The notes: generated by a model from the sequence alone, not told the origin. DNA of 64,000 nt from Sphingobacterium spiritivorum ATCC 33861 (GCF_000143765.1 NZ_GL379770.1:248001-312000), one strand, 5' to 3'. Shown: positions 51,488 through 61,290, counted from the first letter of the stretch. Made by a program: numbers and translations.

Positions 51488-52477
51488 TTACTTAGTCGCC
51501 ATACTGCTGATGTCTAATGTCGCATTGCTTTTGGTAAGCAGTTCACGCGCCGCATTTTTATCTGTTGGCACTACCTTGATTTCAAACAGGGACTCCTGTT
51601 GGTCAAAATCCGGATAGGCTGTAGCAATATTAGCATATGAATTCAATGCTTTGATGTAGGAAACAGATCCTTTGACTACCTGATTGTCTTTATAAGGAAT
51701 ACGGACATTTACTTCCGCGCCCTGGCGTAAGGCCGCCATCTTTTTTTCCGTCAGTGTAAAACGGAAATAAGTAGTCTCATCAAGATATCCGTTTACAATA
51801 GCATAGCCGGCCAGCGCAAGTTCGCCTACCTTCAGGTTTATACTTTCTACCGTCATATCCTGCGGAGCAATCAGAAATCGTTCCTTAGCAGCTACGTTTA
51901 CTTCATTGACAGCACCTAATGCACGTTCTTTCTGTCCCAGAGCCATGCGCTGCTGTTCTACACGTGCGCCATTGCGAACATCGCTAAGTTCAGCCTGAGC
52001 AGCAATATATTGATTTTTTGCGCCCTGATATTTAGCGTAGACCTCATCATATTTTTGTTGAGGCACCAGGCTGTCCCTTAGTAGGTTAGAAAGTCTGTTC
52101 AATGATTTTTCGGCAAAGTCCAGTTGTTCCTTCAGTCCGGCTACTTTCGCATTCAATTGTTTAAGCTGTCCGTCAGTAGCCCCTTTTCTGGCCATCTCAT
52201 ACTGCGCTTCAGCTGCATCCAGTGCGCCTTTAGCCTGTTCCTCTTTGGCAGTGACCTCTGGTATTTCCAGCATAATCAGTGTGTCACCTTTCCGGACGTG
52301 TTGTCCTTCACTTACCAATATTTTTTCAATCTTGCCGGGCACTTTCGTTACTACACTCAGTTGATCCCGTTCTATTTTTCCTTCAATGATATGATCCGAA
52401 TTCTTGTTTTCATTTTTACAAGCCCCAAAAGCAAGTACCAATACTAAGGAAGGTAAAAAACCAATATATCTTTTCAT
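51488..52477 (-). CDS. HlyD family efflux adaptor, lipoprotein
   Basis: A 329-aa adaptor with a signal peptide and lipobox (FGAC), so anchored by lipid. The lipoyl part is VTKVPGKIEKILVSEGQHVR, followed by a long coiled coil (about 75-185; AKGALDAAEAQYEMARKGAT) and a beta-barrel part with FLIAPQDMTVESINLKVGEL. It joins the ABC-2 permease (11-bp gap) with the TolC-type channel upstream (1-bp gap). The substrate class is unknown; related YbhG-type systems export drugs or hydrophobic compounds. Confidence 0.87.
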   Translation of the reverse strand: MKRYIGFLPSLVLVLAFGACKNENKNSDHIIEGKIERDQLSVVTKVPGKIEKILVSEGQHVRKGDTLIMLEIPEVTAKEEQAKGALDAAEAQYEMARKGATDGQLKQLNAKVAGLKEQLDFAEKSLNRLSNLLRDSLVPQQKYDEVYAKYQGAKNQYIAAQAELSDVRNGARVEQQRMALGQKERALGAVNEVNVAAKERFLIAPQDMTVESINLKVGELALAGYAIVNGYLDETTYFRFTLTEKKMAALRQGAEVNVRIPYKDNQVVKGSVSYIKALNSYANIATAYPDFDQQESLFEIKVVPTDKNAARELLTKSNATLDISSMATK

Positions 52478-52478
52478 G

Positions 52479-53867
52479 TTATTTTAATATGCTGTTAAGT
52501 AAATCACCAGTGGTATGTAAAACTTCAAGAGCAGATTTACGTTGCTGTAAAATCTGTGAATAGTAGCCCAGACTAGATTTGTAATAATCATTTTCGGAAG
52601 CCAGCAGTTCGGTCACATCTATCAACCCTTCCTGATATTGTTTGGATGAAAGATTAAGATTATTCTTTGCCACCTGTACTTGCTGATCGTTGACTTTTAG
52701 TTTTTGATTAGCCGTATTGTACTCTACTTTATTTTTTTTGAGTAAAAGCTCCAGTTTTTCCGAAATATCATCCTTTTTATTCTGGTTGATATCCAGATCC
52801 AGTTTAGCCTGTTTCAGTTTGTTTTTGTGCTCTCCGCCTTTAAAAATTTCCCATTTGGCGCCTACTCCCACAATAAAAGTAGGGAAGAGCTGCAATTGAT
52901 CGGAGCGCAGATGTACATCTCCCAGGAGGCTGACATCCTGAAGCGTCAGCCTGGATTTGAATACATTACTGTACGATGCAGATCCGAACGCAAATACCTG
53001 CGGAAGACCGGATCCTTTTTCTTTTTTATAGACATACTCATATGCACGTTGCGAAGCATCCAGTGCTTTGAGCTCATAGCGGTTTTCTATGCTGTTTTCC
53101 TCCTTATTAATCACGATCCCTTTTAGTTCGTAATTAATATGCTGTAACTGATCTGCAGGGAGATGAGTATCCTGTTCCAGTTTTTGCAGAAGTAATTCTT
53201 TTGAACCTTCCAGTTCTACCTTTTTAGCTTCCAGTTCGAGCATGGCCAGTTTAATCTTATCCCGGTCATAAGGTATCGCCATACCGTTTTCTATAGCCTT
53301 AACAACCTTGAGGTGTTCTTTATTCAAGCGTTTCTCGGAATCAACAATCAGTTTTTCTACTTCTTTCAGCAACATTAACTGATCAAATGTGCTTATAATT
53401 TCTTTGGCAATCGTCTCCTTATCGGCTTCCAGGAGATAATTCTGAGCCTGAAGTTTTTCTTTTAGAGCTTTCTGTCCGTTACTGATCTGCAGTCCACTAA
53501 AGATCACCTGAGTAGCGGTCACACCTACTAATCCTACCTGGCCCTGTAAACGAAAGTCTTGTGCACCCTCAAAGAGACTTAGAGGCGTATTGCCAATCGG
53601 AACAGTGGGCAGATCGAGTTTACCTCCTGAATTGAAATAGGAGTAAAAACCGGCAGCGGAAACACTGGGTAACCGTTTGTTGCCCACCATATCACCTTCA
53701 ATTTTGGTCTTCTGATTTTCCATATCTTTTCCAGCCAGTTCTCTGTTTGTACGGATAGCACTGCGGATAGGATCTTTTAATTGCTCATCCACGATCTGTT
53801 GTGCATGGGCAGTTGAAAGGGCAAAGATTAGGAATAATGTGGTTGTGGTTATTTTTATCATCGTCAA
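52479..53867 (-). CDS. TolC family outer-membrane protein
   Basis: A 462-aa TolC-like channel. The signal peptide ends at AHAQQ. It shows the usual two-fold helical repeats, for example GMAIPYDRDKIKLAMLELEA in the first half and KQYQEGLIDVTELLASENDY in the second. It is the first gene of the three-gene export operon and would form the outer-membrane exit for the HlyD/ABC-2 system. This third TolC-type gene of the window differs clearly in sequence from the other two. Confidence 0.88.
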   Translation of the reverse strand: MTMIKITTTTLFLIFALSTAHAQQIVDEQLKDPIRSAIRTNRELAGKDMENQKTKIEGDMVGNKRLPSVSAAGFYSYFNSGGKLDLPTVPIGNTPLSLFEGAQDFRLQGQVGLVGVTATQVIFSGLQISNGQKALKEKLQAQNYLLEADKETIAKEIISTFDQLMLLKEVEKLIVDSEKRLNKEHLKVVKAIENGMAIPYDRDKIKLAMLELEAKKVELEGSKELLLQKLEQDTHLPADQLQHINYELKGIVINKEENSIENRYELKALDASQRAYEYVYKKEKGSGLPQVFAFGSASYSNVFKSRLTLQDVSLLGDVHLRSDQLQLFPTFIVGVGAKWEIFKGGEHKNKLKQAKLDLDINQNKKDDISEKLELLLKKNKVEYNTANQKLKVNDQQVQVAKNNLNLSSKQYQEGLIDVTELLASENDYYKSSLGYYSQILQQRKSALEVLHTTGDLLNSILK

Positions 53868-54013
53868 AATACTCTAATTAAAAGTACAATCAAGCGAATA
53901 AAAGGTTTGCGCAAATTAAATTTCAATAGATTGCTGTTAAGTTAATAATTCACTCAAAATAACAATATTTAAACTATTTAATGTTGTTTATGCAACTAAA
54001 ATTTTGAATAAAA

Positions 54014-54050
54014 GTCAAGCCTGCTTTTCGAAAAGGGCAGGCTTGACGGG
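54014..54050 (-). terminator. Terminator of the rplM-rpsI-rpsB-tsf operon
   Basis: GTCAAGCCTGC and GCAGGCTTGAC form a perfect 11-bp stem. Read on minus, it is followed by TTTTATT. It lies about 50 bp past the tsf stop. Confidence 0.8.
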
Positions 54051-54099
54051 TCTACTGCTTGAATAGCAGGAGGATGATTTCCTGCAGAGCAGTCAAAAA

Positions 54100-54936
54100 T
54101 TATGCGCCTAACTGAACACGTTTGAAAGCGGAAACAGTCAATCCTTTAGCTACTGAGTCTAAGAATTGAGCGATATTTTTTGAAGAATCTTTTACGAACT
54201 CCTGGTTCAATAAAGTAGACTCTTTGTAGAATTTATTCAATTTACCTTGTGCAATTTTTTCTACCATTTCTTCTGGTTTTCCTTCTGCACGGATTTGCTC
54301 TTTAGCGATTTCTAATTCGCGTTCGATAGTTTTAGTATCCACACCATCTTTATCGATAGCAACCGGGTTCATAGCAGCGATTTGCATTGCTACGTCTTTA
54401 CCAGCTTCTTCTACACCTTCACCAGCAGCAGAAAGACCTACCAATACACCCAGACGGTAGTTACCGTGGATATAAGCGATCACTTCTTCAGCCTGAACAG
54501 CCTCATATTTAGAAACTTCGATTTTCTCACCGATTTTACCAGTTTGATCGATCAAAAGTTCAGCGATTGGACGACCGTCAATTTCTAAAGCTTTAAGTGC
54601 TTCCAGAGAAGCAGGTTGGTTAGCGATAGCAACGTCAGCGATTGACTCAGCAAACGCTACGAAATCAGCATTTTTAGCTACGAAGTCAGTTTCACAGTTT
54701 ACTTCAACTACAATACCGCTTTTCTTATCGGCAGAAGCTTTTGCAATGATTACTCCCTCGTTAGACTCACGATCCTGACGGCTGGCAGCTACCTTAGCTC
54801 CTTTTTTACGCAGGTAATCGATAGCAGCTTCGAAATCACCATTTGCTTCTACTAATGCTTTTTTACAGTCCATCATACCAGCGCCTGTTTGTTGACGCAG
54901 TTTATTTACATCTGATGCAGAAATTTGTACTGACAT
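54100..54936 (-). CDS. tsf: Translation elongation factor Ts
   Basis: A 278-aa EF-Ts, the guanine nucleotide exchange factor of EF-Tu. The N-terminal UBA-like domain ISASDVNKLRQQTGAGMMDC and KKALVEANGDFEAAIDYLRK are canonical. They are followed by the core motif VEVNCETDFVAKN (about 78-90) and the C-terminal KFYKESTLLNQEFVKD. It follows rpsB with a 188-bp gap, wider than the rest of the operon; the gap may hold processing sites. Essential housekeeping gene. Confidence 0.97.
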   Translation of the reverse strand: MSVQISASDVNKLRQQTGAGMMDCKKALVEANGDFEAAIDYLRKKGAKVAASRQDRESNEGVIIAKASADKKSGIVVEVNCETDFVAKNADFVAFAESIADVAIANQPASLEALKALEIDGRPIAELLIDQTGKIGEKIEVSKYEAVQAEEVIAYIHGNYRLGVLVGLSAAGEGVEEAGKDVAMQIAAMNPVAIDKDGVDTKTIERELEIAKEQIRAEGKPEEMVEKIAQGKLNKFYKESTLLNQEFVKDSSKNIAQFLDSVAKGLTVSAFKRVQLGA

Positions 54937-55124
54937 GTTATTTTTTATTTTTTATAAAATTACATTTTGAAAAGATCACAACTTCTTTTTTTGTGTTAAG
55001 CAATTGTGAATTGTTAAACCTTACTTCCGGGTTTTAACAAGAAAACCGGACAGATATGCGCCGTCTAAGGAAATCATGATCTCCACAAACTAACACAGGT
55101 CTATCCGGTTTAATATAGAAAATA

Positions 55125-55937
55125 TTATTCTCCGTCTTTCGCTTTGCGAGGGCGTTTAGCACCAGCGTTAGCTTCTTGAGCTTCACCACCGTTGTCCACT
55201 TGCGCTTTAGCAGCTGCAGCTTCTTTTTCAGCTTCGTCCTCTTTGTCGCGTTTACGCTCATCTAATCCTTCCTGGATCGCCTTGCTGATAATACCTGCGA
55301 TAAGGCTGATGGATTTAGTCGCATCATCGTTTGCAGGGATAGGGAAGTCGATATTAGTAGGGTCAGAGTTTGTATCTACCATTGCAAAAGTAGGGATGTT
55401 CAATTTGATTGCTTCAGAAACAGCGATGTGTTCTTTTTTCACATCGATGATGAATAAAGCAGCCGGTAAACGGTTCAAGTCAGCGATACCGCCCAAAAGG
55501 CTTTCTAACTTAATACGTTCACGTTGAATCATCAATTTCTCTTTCTTAGACAATACATCATAAGTACCATCTTTTTGCATTTTGTCGATGTTCGACATTT
55601 TTTTGATGGACTTACGTACTGTTGCGAAGTTTGTAAGCATACCACCTAACCATCTTTCAGTTACGAAAGGCATGTTTACTTCTTTCGCCTGTTGTGCGAT
55701 GATTTCTTTTGCTTGTTTTTTCGTAGCTACGAATAAAACTTTACGACCTGATTTTACGATTTGTTTGATAGCTGAAGCAGCTTCTTCTAATTTCGTAAGA
55801 GTTTTGTTCAAGTCAATGATGTGGATACCGTTGCGTTCCATGAAAATGTACTTAGCCATTTTCGGATCCCATTTACGTGTAAGGTGACCAAAGTGCACAC
55901 CTGCATCCAATAAGTCTTGATAAGTTGTTCTTGCCAT
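55125..55937 (-). CDS. rpsB: 30S ribosomal protein S2
   Basis: 270 aa. The N-terminal LLDAGVHFGHLTRKWDPKM, then WLGGMLTNFATVRKSI and IPTFAMVDTNSDPTNIDFPI, are S2 signatures. The C-terminus is extended by an Ala/Glu/Lys-rich tail (about 230-270, ending KRPRKAKDGE), as is common in this phylum. The protein joins the small-subunit head/body junction and recruits S1. It is co-transcribed with rpsI (18-bp gap) and tsf. Confidence 0.97.
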   Translation of the reverse strand: MARTTYQDLLDAGVHFGHLTRKWDPKMAKYIFMERNGIHIIDLNKTLTKLEEAASAIKQIVKSGRKVLFVATKKQAKEIIAQQAKEVNMPFVTERWLGGMLTNFATVRKSIKKMSNIDKMQKDGTYDVLSKKEKLMIQRERIKLESLLGGIADLNRLPAALFIIDVKKEHIAVSEAIKLNIPTFAMVDTNSDPTNIDFPIPANDDATKSISLIAGIISKAIQEGLDERKRDKEDEAEKEAAAAKAQVDNGGEAQEANAGAKRPRKAKDGE

Positions 55938-55955
55938 TTTTTGATCCTCCTTTGA

Positions 55956-56342
55956 TTAACGTTTACTGAATTGGAATCTTCTACGTGCTTTACGGCGTCC
56001 TGGTTTTTTACGCTCAACCATACGGTCATCACGCGTAACTAAACCTTTTGCACGTAATGCAGGTTTTACTGTAGCATCAAGCTCAATAAGTGCTTTTGCA
56101 ATCGCAAGACGCACAGCCTCAGCCTGACCTTTTACACCTCCACCATTCACGTTAACATTGACATCATAATTTCCGGCAGCACCCGCTACTTCAGTAGACT
56201 GAGTAACGATGTATTGCAATGGCAATGTTGGGAAATATGTTTTGTAATCTTTACCATTTACGGTAATGTTTCCGCTACCAGCAGTTAAGTAAATGCGGGC
56301 AACAGCAGTTTTTCTTCTTCCTGAAGTGTTAGTTGTTGACAT
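55956..56342 (-). CDS. rpsI: 30S ribosomal protein S9
   Basis: 128 aa. The S9 signature GGGVKGQAEAVRLAIAKAL lies in the middle, and the conserved basic C-terminal tail ends in KPGRRKARRRFQFSKR, which reaches the P-site tRNA. The N-terminal NTSGRRKTAVARIYLTAGSG is typical. It follows rplM by 11 bp, the classic L13-S9 pair, and continues into rpsB. Confidence 0.97.
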   Translation of the reverse strand: MSTTNTSGRRKTAVARIYLTAGSGNITVNGKDYKTYFPTLPLQYIVTQSTEVAGAAGNYDVNVNVNGGGVKGQAEAVRLAIAKALIELDATVKPALRAKGLVTRDDRMVERKKPGRRKARRRFQFSKR

Positions 56343-56353
56343 GTCGATTCTCC

Positions 56354-56797
56354 TTAAAATTTAACTGGTTTTGGATTTTGCGCATCATGTTTGTGCTCAG
56401 TACCAGCATAAACATAAAGGTTTTTAAACAATTGACGTCCTAAACGGTTTTTAGGAAGCATACCACGAACAGCTTTCTCAATGATGCGCTCAGGGTGTTT
56501 AGCCAATAATTCCTTAGGAGTAATGAAACGCTGACCACCTGGGTATCCAGTGTAGCGAACGTAAACTTTGTCACCTAATTTATCACCTGTCAATCTAATT
56601 TTGTCTGCATTGATAACAATAACGTTATCTCCGCAGTCTACGTGAGGGGTAAATGTTGGCTTGTGTTTTCCACGGATCACTTTCGCAATCTCGCTTGCCA
56701 AGCGCCCCAAAATCTCGCCTTCAGCATCAACAACAATCCACTCTTTGTTGACAGTGTTCTTGTTGGCAGAGACAGTTTTGTAACTTAACGTATTCAC
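56354..56797 (-). CDS. rplM: 50S ribosomal protein L13
   Basis: 147 aa. It contains [20 protein letters not shown], then [20 protein letters not shown] and the signature [20 protein letters not shown]. It is an early assembly protein of the large subunit. First gene of the rplM-rpsI-rpsB-tsf operon. A perfect TACCTTTG -7 box lies 64 bp upstream. Confidence 0.97.
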   Translation of the reverse strand: MNTLSYKTVSANKNTVNKEWIVVDAEGEILGRLASEIAKVIRGKHKPTFTPHVDCGDNVIVINADKIRLTGDKLGDKVYVRYTGYPGGQRFITPKELLAKHPERIIEKAVRGMLPKNRLGRQLFKNLYVYAGTEHKHDAQNPKPVKF

Positions 56798-56860
56798 TTG
56801 CTTTTGATTAATTAATTAATAAAATGTTATTATCTTCTTTTCCTTTATCACAAAGGTCTG

Positions 56861-56868
56861 CAAAGGTA
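56861..56868 (-). promoter_or_regulatory. -7 box TACCTTTG of the ribosomal-protein operon
   Basis: On the minus strand TACCTTTG matches the consensus exactly, with a T-rich TTTT in the -33 region about 20 bp upstream. It lies 64 bp before the rplM start. Confidence 0.6.
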
Positions 56869-57050
56869 CGTCAAATCTTTTTAATATAAAAGCTATTTCT
56901 TCTTTATTTTGCTGTAACTCAAACTTTCACATTTATTAACGCTTGCCTTATTAAACTTTTGCGTTCATTTGTCATCTTTTTACCAGCTATTGAGTACTTT
57001 AGTATATTATTCATACGAATGCGGTAATTCTTTAAAAAACATTATAATAC

Positions 57051-58772
57051 ATGGTGATAAAAACAAATCGTGCTTGCCGATACTTATTTGTTGTGCTGAT
57101 GCTTATTCTTCAGACCGGACTTTATTCTATTGCGGAAGCACAGCAGAATGAAAAAAAACCTTATCAGGATCAACTGGTGCTTATTGAAGCCAAACTCAGA
57201 AACGGTGAGTTCCAGGAAGCGTTCCGGATCATGGATGAAATCACCGCCAAATACCCCAACGCTGATGAAGTATATTACGGAAAAGCATTGTTGTACGGCC
57301 AGTTTCGTAATTACGATGCTGCAGTTTCCAATATTCAGCAGGCTATAGTACTCAATAAAGATCTTCGTTATTATAATTTTCTGATCGATCTTTACAAATC
57401 CAGACAGGATTATGATAATGCCCTCAGTATACTGGATCAGGTGATCACCGAAAAGCCGGATCTTCCTCAGGCATACCGGGAGAAGATTATGTTGCTCCAT
57501 ATGCGTAAGAGATCGGATGAAGCATTGACTTTTTATGAAAGTACAAAGAAGAAATTCGGAGTATCGGATACACTGGATTTGCTGAAAGCCGAGATTTTGA
57601 TGAGTCAGAATAAAAATGAGGACGCTAAACAGATTCTCAGATCCTGGGAACAAAAAAACAGCCCGCTTCGTCAGGTATACAGCACATTGTCCTATTTGTA
57701 TATACGGGATAAAGATGCCAAGCAGGCAATAGCCACCGTTGAAAAAGGTATCAGTATTACACATGATGATCTGCTGTATCTGGATATGGCTGATGCCTAT
57801 TCTGCTGCGAAAAACCAAAAACAGGCTTATGCTTATCTGAAAAAAGCGTTCGAATCGGACAAAATAGATTTTCAGGAAAAAAATCGCGTTGTACACGCTT
57901 TACTCATAAGAGAGAATGGATTTACGCTGGATCAGTTGCAGGATCTGACAAATGTGCTGGTATTGAAACATCCACGTATGGCGGAAAGCCATATGGCGAA
58001 AGGAGATGTCATGTGGAGACGTAAAGATCCGCAAGGTGCCCGTTCTTTATTTTTGGTAGCGGTAGGGATCAATCCGGCAAATATTGACGGATGGCGCATG
58101 CTTATTAATACAGATATGGCACTTCGTGAAGTAGATGTAGCTATTGTGCATGGTATGGAAGGCTTACGGGCTAATCCGAATAATCCTACACTATTATACT
58201 TTACCGGACTTGCTTATCTCATGAAAGATGATAAGGATAATGCACGCGAACTATTGGAACAGGCACTGAATAACAGTGAGAATGAGAACAAATTTGTACA
58301 ATCCAATATTTATGCAGCATTAGGAGATGTGTATCATCAGTTGAAAATGGAGTCAGCTTCTGATGTGGCTTACGAAGAAGCGATCAAACTGGACAGTACC
58401 AATGTCACAGCAATGAATAATCTGGCCTATTATTTATCACTTCGTAAAAAAGATCTGGAGAAAGCAGCTACGTATTCCAAACTGTCAAATGAACTGGAAC
58501 CTGCCTCTGCGACATTTCAGGATACATATGCATGGGTCTTATTTCAACAGGAAAAATACAGCGAAGCATTGGTATGGATTGAACGCTCCATTAAGAATTC
58601 AGCTCAGGCCTCTGCAACCTTGCTGGATCATTACGGAGATATCTTGTTTCATGTCGGAAGAGAGAAAGATGCTGTAAAGCAATGGGAGAAAGCATTGGTT
58701 CTGGCGGATTCCGAAGATATAGATAAAGAAAAACTGGCGATTAAAATTAAAAACAGAAAATATGTGGAGTAA
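57051..58772 (+). CDS. Tetratricopeptide-repeat protein, periplasmic
   Basis: A 573-aa protein with an N-terminal signal peptide (LFVVLMLILQTGLYSIAEAQ) and many TPR-like repeats from about residue 45 onward. Examples are YYGKALLYGQFRNYDAAVSN, AYREKIMLLHMRKRSDEALT and TAMNNLAYYLSLRKKDLEKA. It is probably a scaffold in the periplasm or on the outer membrane. It overlaps the downstream DUF4292 lipoprotein gene by 11 bp, so the pair is coupled. Together with LolB-like DUF4292 it may serve outer-membrane lipoprotein or envelope assembly; this is inferred. Confidence 0.85.
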   Translation: MVIKTNRACRYLFVVLMLILQTGLYSIAEAQQNEKKPYQDQLVLIEAKLRNGEFQEAFRIMDEITAKYPNADEVYYGKALLYGQFRNYDAAVSNIQQAIVLNKDLRYYNFLIDLYKSRQDYDNALSILDQVITEKPDLPQAYREKIMLLHMRKRSDEALTFYESTKKKFGVSDTLDLLKAEILMSQNKNEDAKQILRSWEQKNSPLRQVYSTLSYLYIRDKDAKQAIATVEKGISITHDDLLYLDMADAYSAAKNQKQAYAYLKKAFESDKIDFQEKNRVVHALLIRENGFTLDQLQDLTNVLVLKHPRMAESHMAKGDVMWRRKDPQGARSLFLVAVGINPANIDGWRMLINTDMALREVDVAIVHGMEGLRANPNNPTLLYFTGLAYLMKDDKDNARELLEQALNNSENENKFVQSNIYAALGDVYHQLKMESASDVAYEEAIKLDSTNVTAMNNLAYYLSLRKKDLEKAATYSKLSNELEPASATFQDTYAWVLFQQEKYSEALVWIERSIKNSAQASATLLDHYGDILFHVGREKDAVKQWEKALVLADSEDIDKEKLAIKIKNRKYVE

Positions 58773-59544
58773 ATGGAGCATAGGATTGATGGTGATGGTA
58801 CTGGCATTGTATTCCTGTAAGAGTAAAAAGAGTATAACGAATAAGGAACAACCGAAAGTCGTATCTCCTATAAATTCAACTGCCGATGCGATCAAGACAT
58901 TTGAGCTGAGTAATCTGGATTTTCACACATTCTCAGGAAAAGCAAAAAGTACAATAGCGTTGGGAGATAAGTCCTATGATGCTACTGCTAATGTACGGAT
59001 AGAGCGGAACAAGGCGATATGGATATCTGTTACCTCTTTTCTTTCTATTGAAGTTGCGCGTATCCTTATCACACCTGACAGTATCAAGATCTTGAATAAA
59101 CTGCAGGGAGAGTATATCTCCAAACCTTTTAGTTATGTATATCAGTATACCAACCGGGCTGTTACATTTTCTAATCTTCAGGATATCCTGATAGGCAATG
59201 TGTCTTCCACATTACTCAATACCGACAACCTGCAGATGGCCAGCAGTTCACAGGATACACAGATGGTTGGTATTAAAGATGGGATGAGATTTCATTATAT
59301 TATCAATACGGATAACCGTCCGGTTACCTTCCGATTGTCAGAAGACGGACGTAATCAAAAGCTGGAAGCCATGTATGGTCAACATTCTGTTGTGTCGGGA
59401 TACAATTTTCCACAAAAATTACGTTTGAATCTGATAGGAGAGAATGCCAGGGTGACTGCAGATCTGGTCTTTAATAAGGTCACTTTTAATGAAATTTTGG
59501 AATTACCATTTAATGTACCTTCAAAATATAAGGTAATAAATTAG
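58762..59544 (+). CDS. DUF4292 family lipoprotein (LolA/LolB-like)
   Basis: A 260-aa predicted lipoprotein: a signal segment ending in the lipobox LYSC, a linker, then the DUF4292 fold (FHTFSGKAKSTIALGDKSYD; RIERNKAIWISVTSFLSIEV; ILITPDSIKILNKLQGEYIS). The family resembles the beta-barrel hydrophobic-pocket proteins LolA/LolB and is conserved in Bacteroidota next to TPR and EnvC-like genes. It probably binds lipid or lipoprotein at the outer membrane. It starts within the 3' end of the TPR gene. Confidence 0.88.
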   Translation: MWSKWSIGLMVMVLALYSCKSKKSITNKEQPKVVSPINSTADAIKTFELSNLDFHTFSGKAKSTIALGDKSYDATANVRIERNKAIWISVTSFLSIEVARILITPDSIKILNKLQGEYISKPFSYVYQYTNRAVTFSNLQDILIGNVSSTLLNTDNLQMASSSQDTQMVGIKDGMRFHYIINTDNRPVTFRLSEDGRNQKLEAMYGQHSVVSGYNFPQKLRLNLIGENARVTADLVFNKVTFNEILELPFNVPSKYKVIN

Positions 59545-59648
59545 TGAATATTAATGTATAATGCGTTAGTTTTATTACTTTCGCAAACTGTAGTTCTTTA
59601 TCTTTATGTGTTTCACATTAAGGTAGAGGGAGTAATGAAAATCAGTTC

Positions 59649-60929
59649 ATGGGTTTTAAAAAAGTATTATTAAGCATATTAGCACTGTTTTTTGTAGTGA
59701 CTGCAAGTAAGGCACAGAGTAGCGCTTTATTACAGAAACAAAGAGAGCAATTGACCAAAGAGATTGCCGAACTGCAAAAAGTATTACAAAATACCACTAA
59801 GGAGAGAAAACTTTCCCAACAGGAGGTCAATGCGCTGAGTAAGCAATTGAATCTTCGTGAGGAGAAGATCTCTACTATCAATGCCGAAGTACGATTGATC
59901 GATAATCAGATCTCCAGTAATAATAAAGCCGTAGATGCACTGAAAGCAGAGCTTGAAAAGCTGCGGAAAGACTATGAGAAAATGATCATGTTCGCTTTTC
60001 GTAATAAGAATGCGTACAGTAAAATGATGTTCATCTTTGCATCAAAAGATTTTAATCAGGCTTATCGTCGTGTAAAATACCTTCAGCAATTTAACGATTC
60101 CCGAAAAATAAAGGCGGACGAAATAGAGGCAACCCAAAACAAGATTAAACAAAAAATCGCGCAACTGCAGGCCGATAAGAATAAAAAGAATGTCCTGCTG
60201 AAAGATCAGCAAAATGAACGTTCTGTAATCGCTAAAGATAAAGCCGAGCATTCGAAAGTATTGAATGAGCTGGCCTCTCAGGAGCGTAATGTAAAATCGC
60301 AGCTGAGTAAAAAACAACAGCAGGAACGTAAGCTGGCAGCACAGATTAAAGCCGCCATCGCACGTGAAATCGCTGAAGAAAGAAGAAGAGCAGAAGCCGA
60401 GCGCAAGCGTCTTGCCGAAGCTGAAGCGCGTAAAACAGGTAAAACAGTAGCCGAAGTAGAGAAAAATACCAAACGCAAATCAGACGGAGATGTGTTGAAA
60501 TCTACGCCTGAGGCAGCCCGATTATCTGCAGATTTCAAATCTAACAGAGGAAGACTCCCTTGGCCGGTGGGACAGGGTAATATCATCCGCAAGTTTGGTA
60601 TGGGCTCTTACGGAAGAAATGTAACGGTTTACAATCCGGATATCGTTATCCGTACCGGTGAGAATGCTACAATAAAGGCGGTATTCCCGGGGACAGTCGT
60701 GCAGGCCTTTACATCTGCAGGTTCAGGTAACGTTATTATAAACCATGGAGAGTATTTTACCGTATATAGTGATATGAAAGGATTATCTGTGTCCAAGGGA
60801 CAAAAAGTTTCTGCCGGACAGGCTATAGGTACAGCAGGGGAGGATACAGAGGAAGGTATTTCACTTGTTAAATTCTCTATCTTCCAAGGAATGACGGAGT
60901 TAAATCCGGAATCTTGGCTGGCAAGATAA
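59649..60929 (+). CDS. EnvC-like murein hydrolase activator (M23 family)
   Basis: A 426-aa secreted protein with a signal peptide (ALFFVVTASKAQ). It has a very long coiled coil (about 25-265) with ELQKVLQNTTKERKLSQQEV, an Arg/Ala/Glu-rich linker, and a C-terminal LytM/M23 domain (about 310-426). That domain has degenerate zinc positions: VYNPDIVIRTGENATIKAVF where HxxxD motifs would be, and VIINHGEYFTVYSDMKGLSV. It is more likely an activator of amidases at division than an active peptidase. It follows the DUF4292 gene by 104 bp. Confidence 0.87.
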   Translation: MGFKKVLLSILALFFVVTASKAQSSALLQKQREQLTKEIAELQKVLQNTTKERKLSQQEVNALSKQLNLREEKISTINAEVRLIDNQISSNNKAVDALKAELEKLRKDYEKMIMFAFRNKNAYSKMMFIFASKDFNQAYRRVKYLQQFNDSRKIKADEIEATQNKIKQKIAQLQADKNKKNVLLKDQQNERSVIAKDKAEHSKVLNELASQERNVKSQLSKKQQQERKLAAQIKAAIAREIAEERRRAEAERKRLAEAEARKTGKTVAEVEKNTKRKSDGDVLKSTPEAARLSADFKSNRGRLPWPVGQGNIIRKFGMGSYGRNVTVYNPDIVIRTGENATIKAVFPGTVVQAFTSAGSGNVIINHGEYFTVYSDMKGLSVSKGQKVSAGQAIGTAGEDTEEGISLVKFSIFQGMTELNPESWLAR

Positions 60930-61019
60930 CAGAAATAAAAAATTAAATGTTTACCTTTGGAAGATTTACCGGGGGTGATTAAAGCAATAGGGCATAAAAA
61001 ATAAACACAAAAATAGATT

Positions 61020-61229
61020 ATGTTAACATCAGGGCTATTATTTATAGGAACGCAAGAGATTATTATCATTGTAATCTTGGTTCTGTTATTATTTGGGGGT
61101 AAAAAGATTCCTGAATTAATGCGTGGATTGGGACGTGGAGTGAAAGAGTTTAAGGATGGTCAGCGGGAAGAACCTACTGAGTCCGGCAACAATACGAATA
61201 ACAAAGAAAATTCAAATAACGCCCACTAA
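61020..61229 (+). CDS. tatA: Sec-independent translocase protein TatA/E
   Basis: A 69-aa protein with one N-terminal membrane helix (about 11-25, [20 protein letters not shown]). The hallmark hinge FGGKKIPEL is followed by the amphipathic helix [15 protein letters not shown] and a polar Asn/Glu-rich tail. It forms the pore-like oligomer for folded twin-arginine substrates. TatC is not in the window. It is followed by a terminator. Confidence 0.95.
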   Translation: MLTSGLLFIGTQEIIIIVILVLLLFGGKKIPELMRGLGRGVKEFKDGQREEPTESGNNTNNKENSNNAH

Positions 61230-61243
61230 TGGACGTCCAGAAC

Positions 61244-61290
61244 AAAAGATTCCAATGTGATCAGATCTCAAAGGAATCTTTTGCTTTTTC
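61244..61290 (+). terminator. Terminator after tatA
   Basis: AAAAGATTCC and GGAATCTTTT form a 10-bp stem around a 19-nt loop, followed by GCTTTTTC. Confidence 0.75.

Noticed and set aside
57084..57896. Long minus-strand frame (270 aa) opposite the TPR gene.
   Set aside because: It is an antisense shadow; the sense frame has a signal peptide and TPR repeats, and the antisense protein is Phe/Ile-rich without motif.
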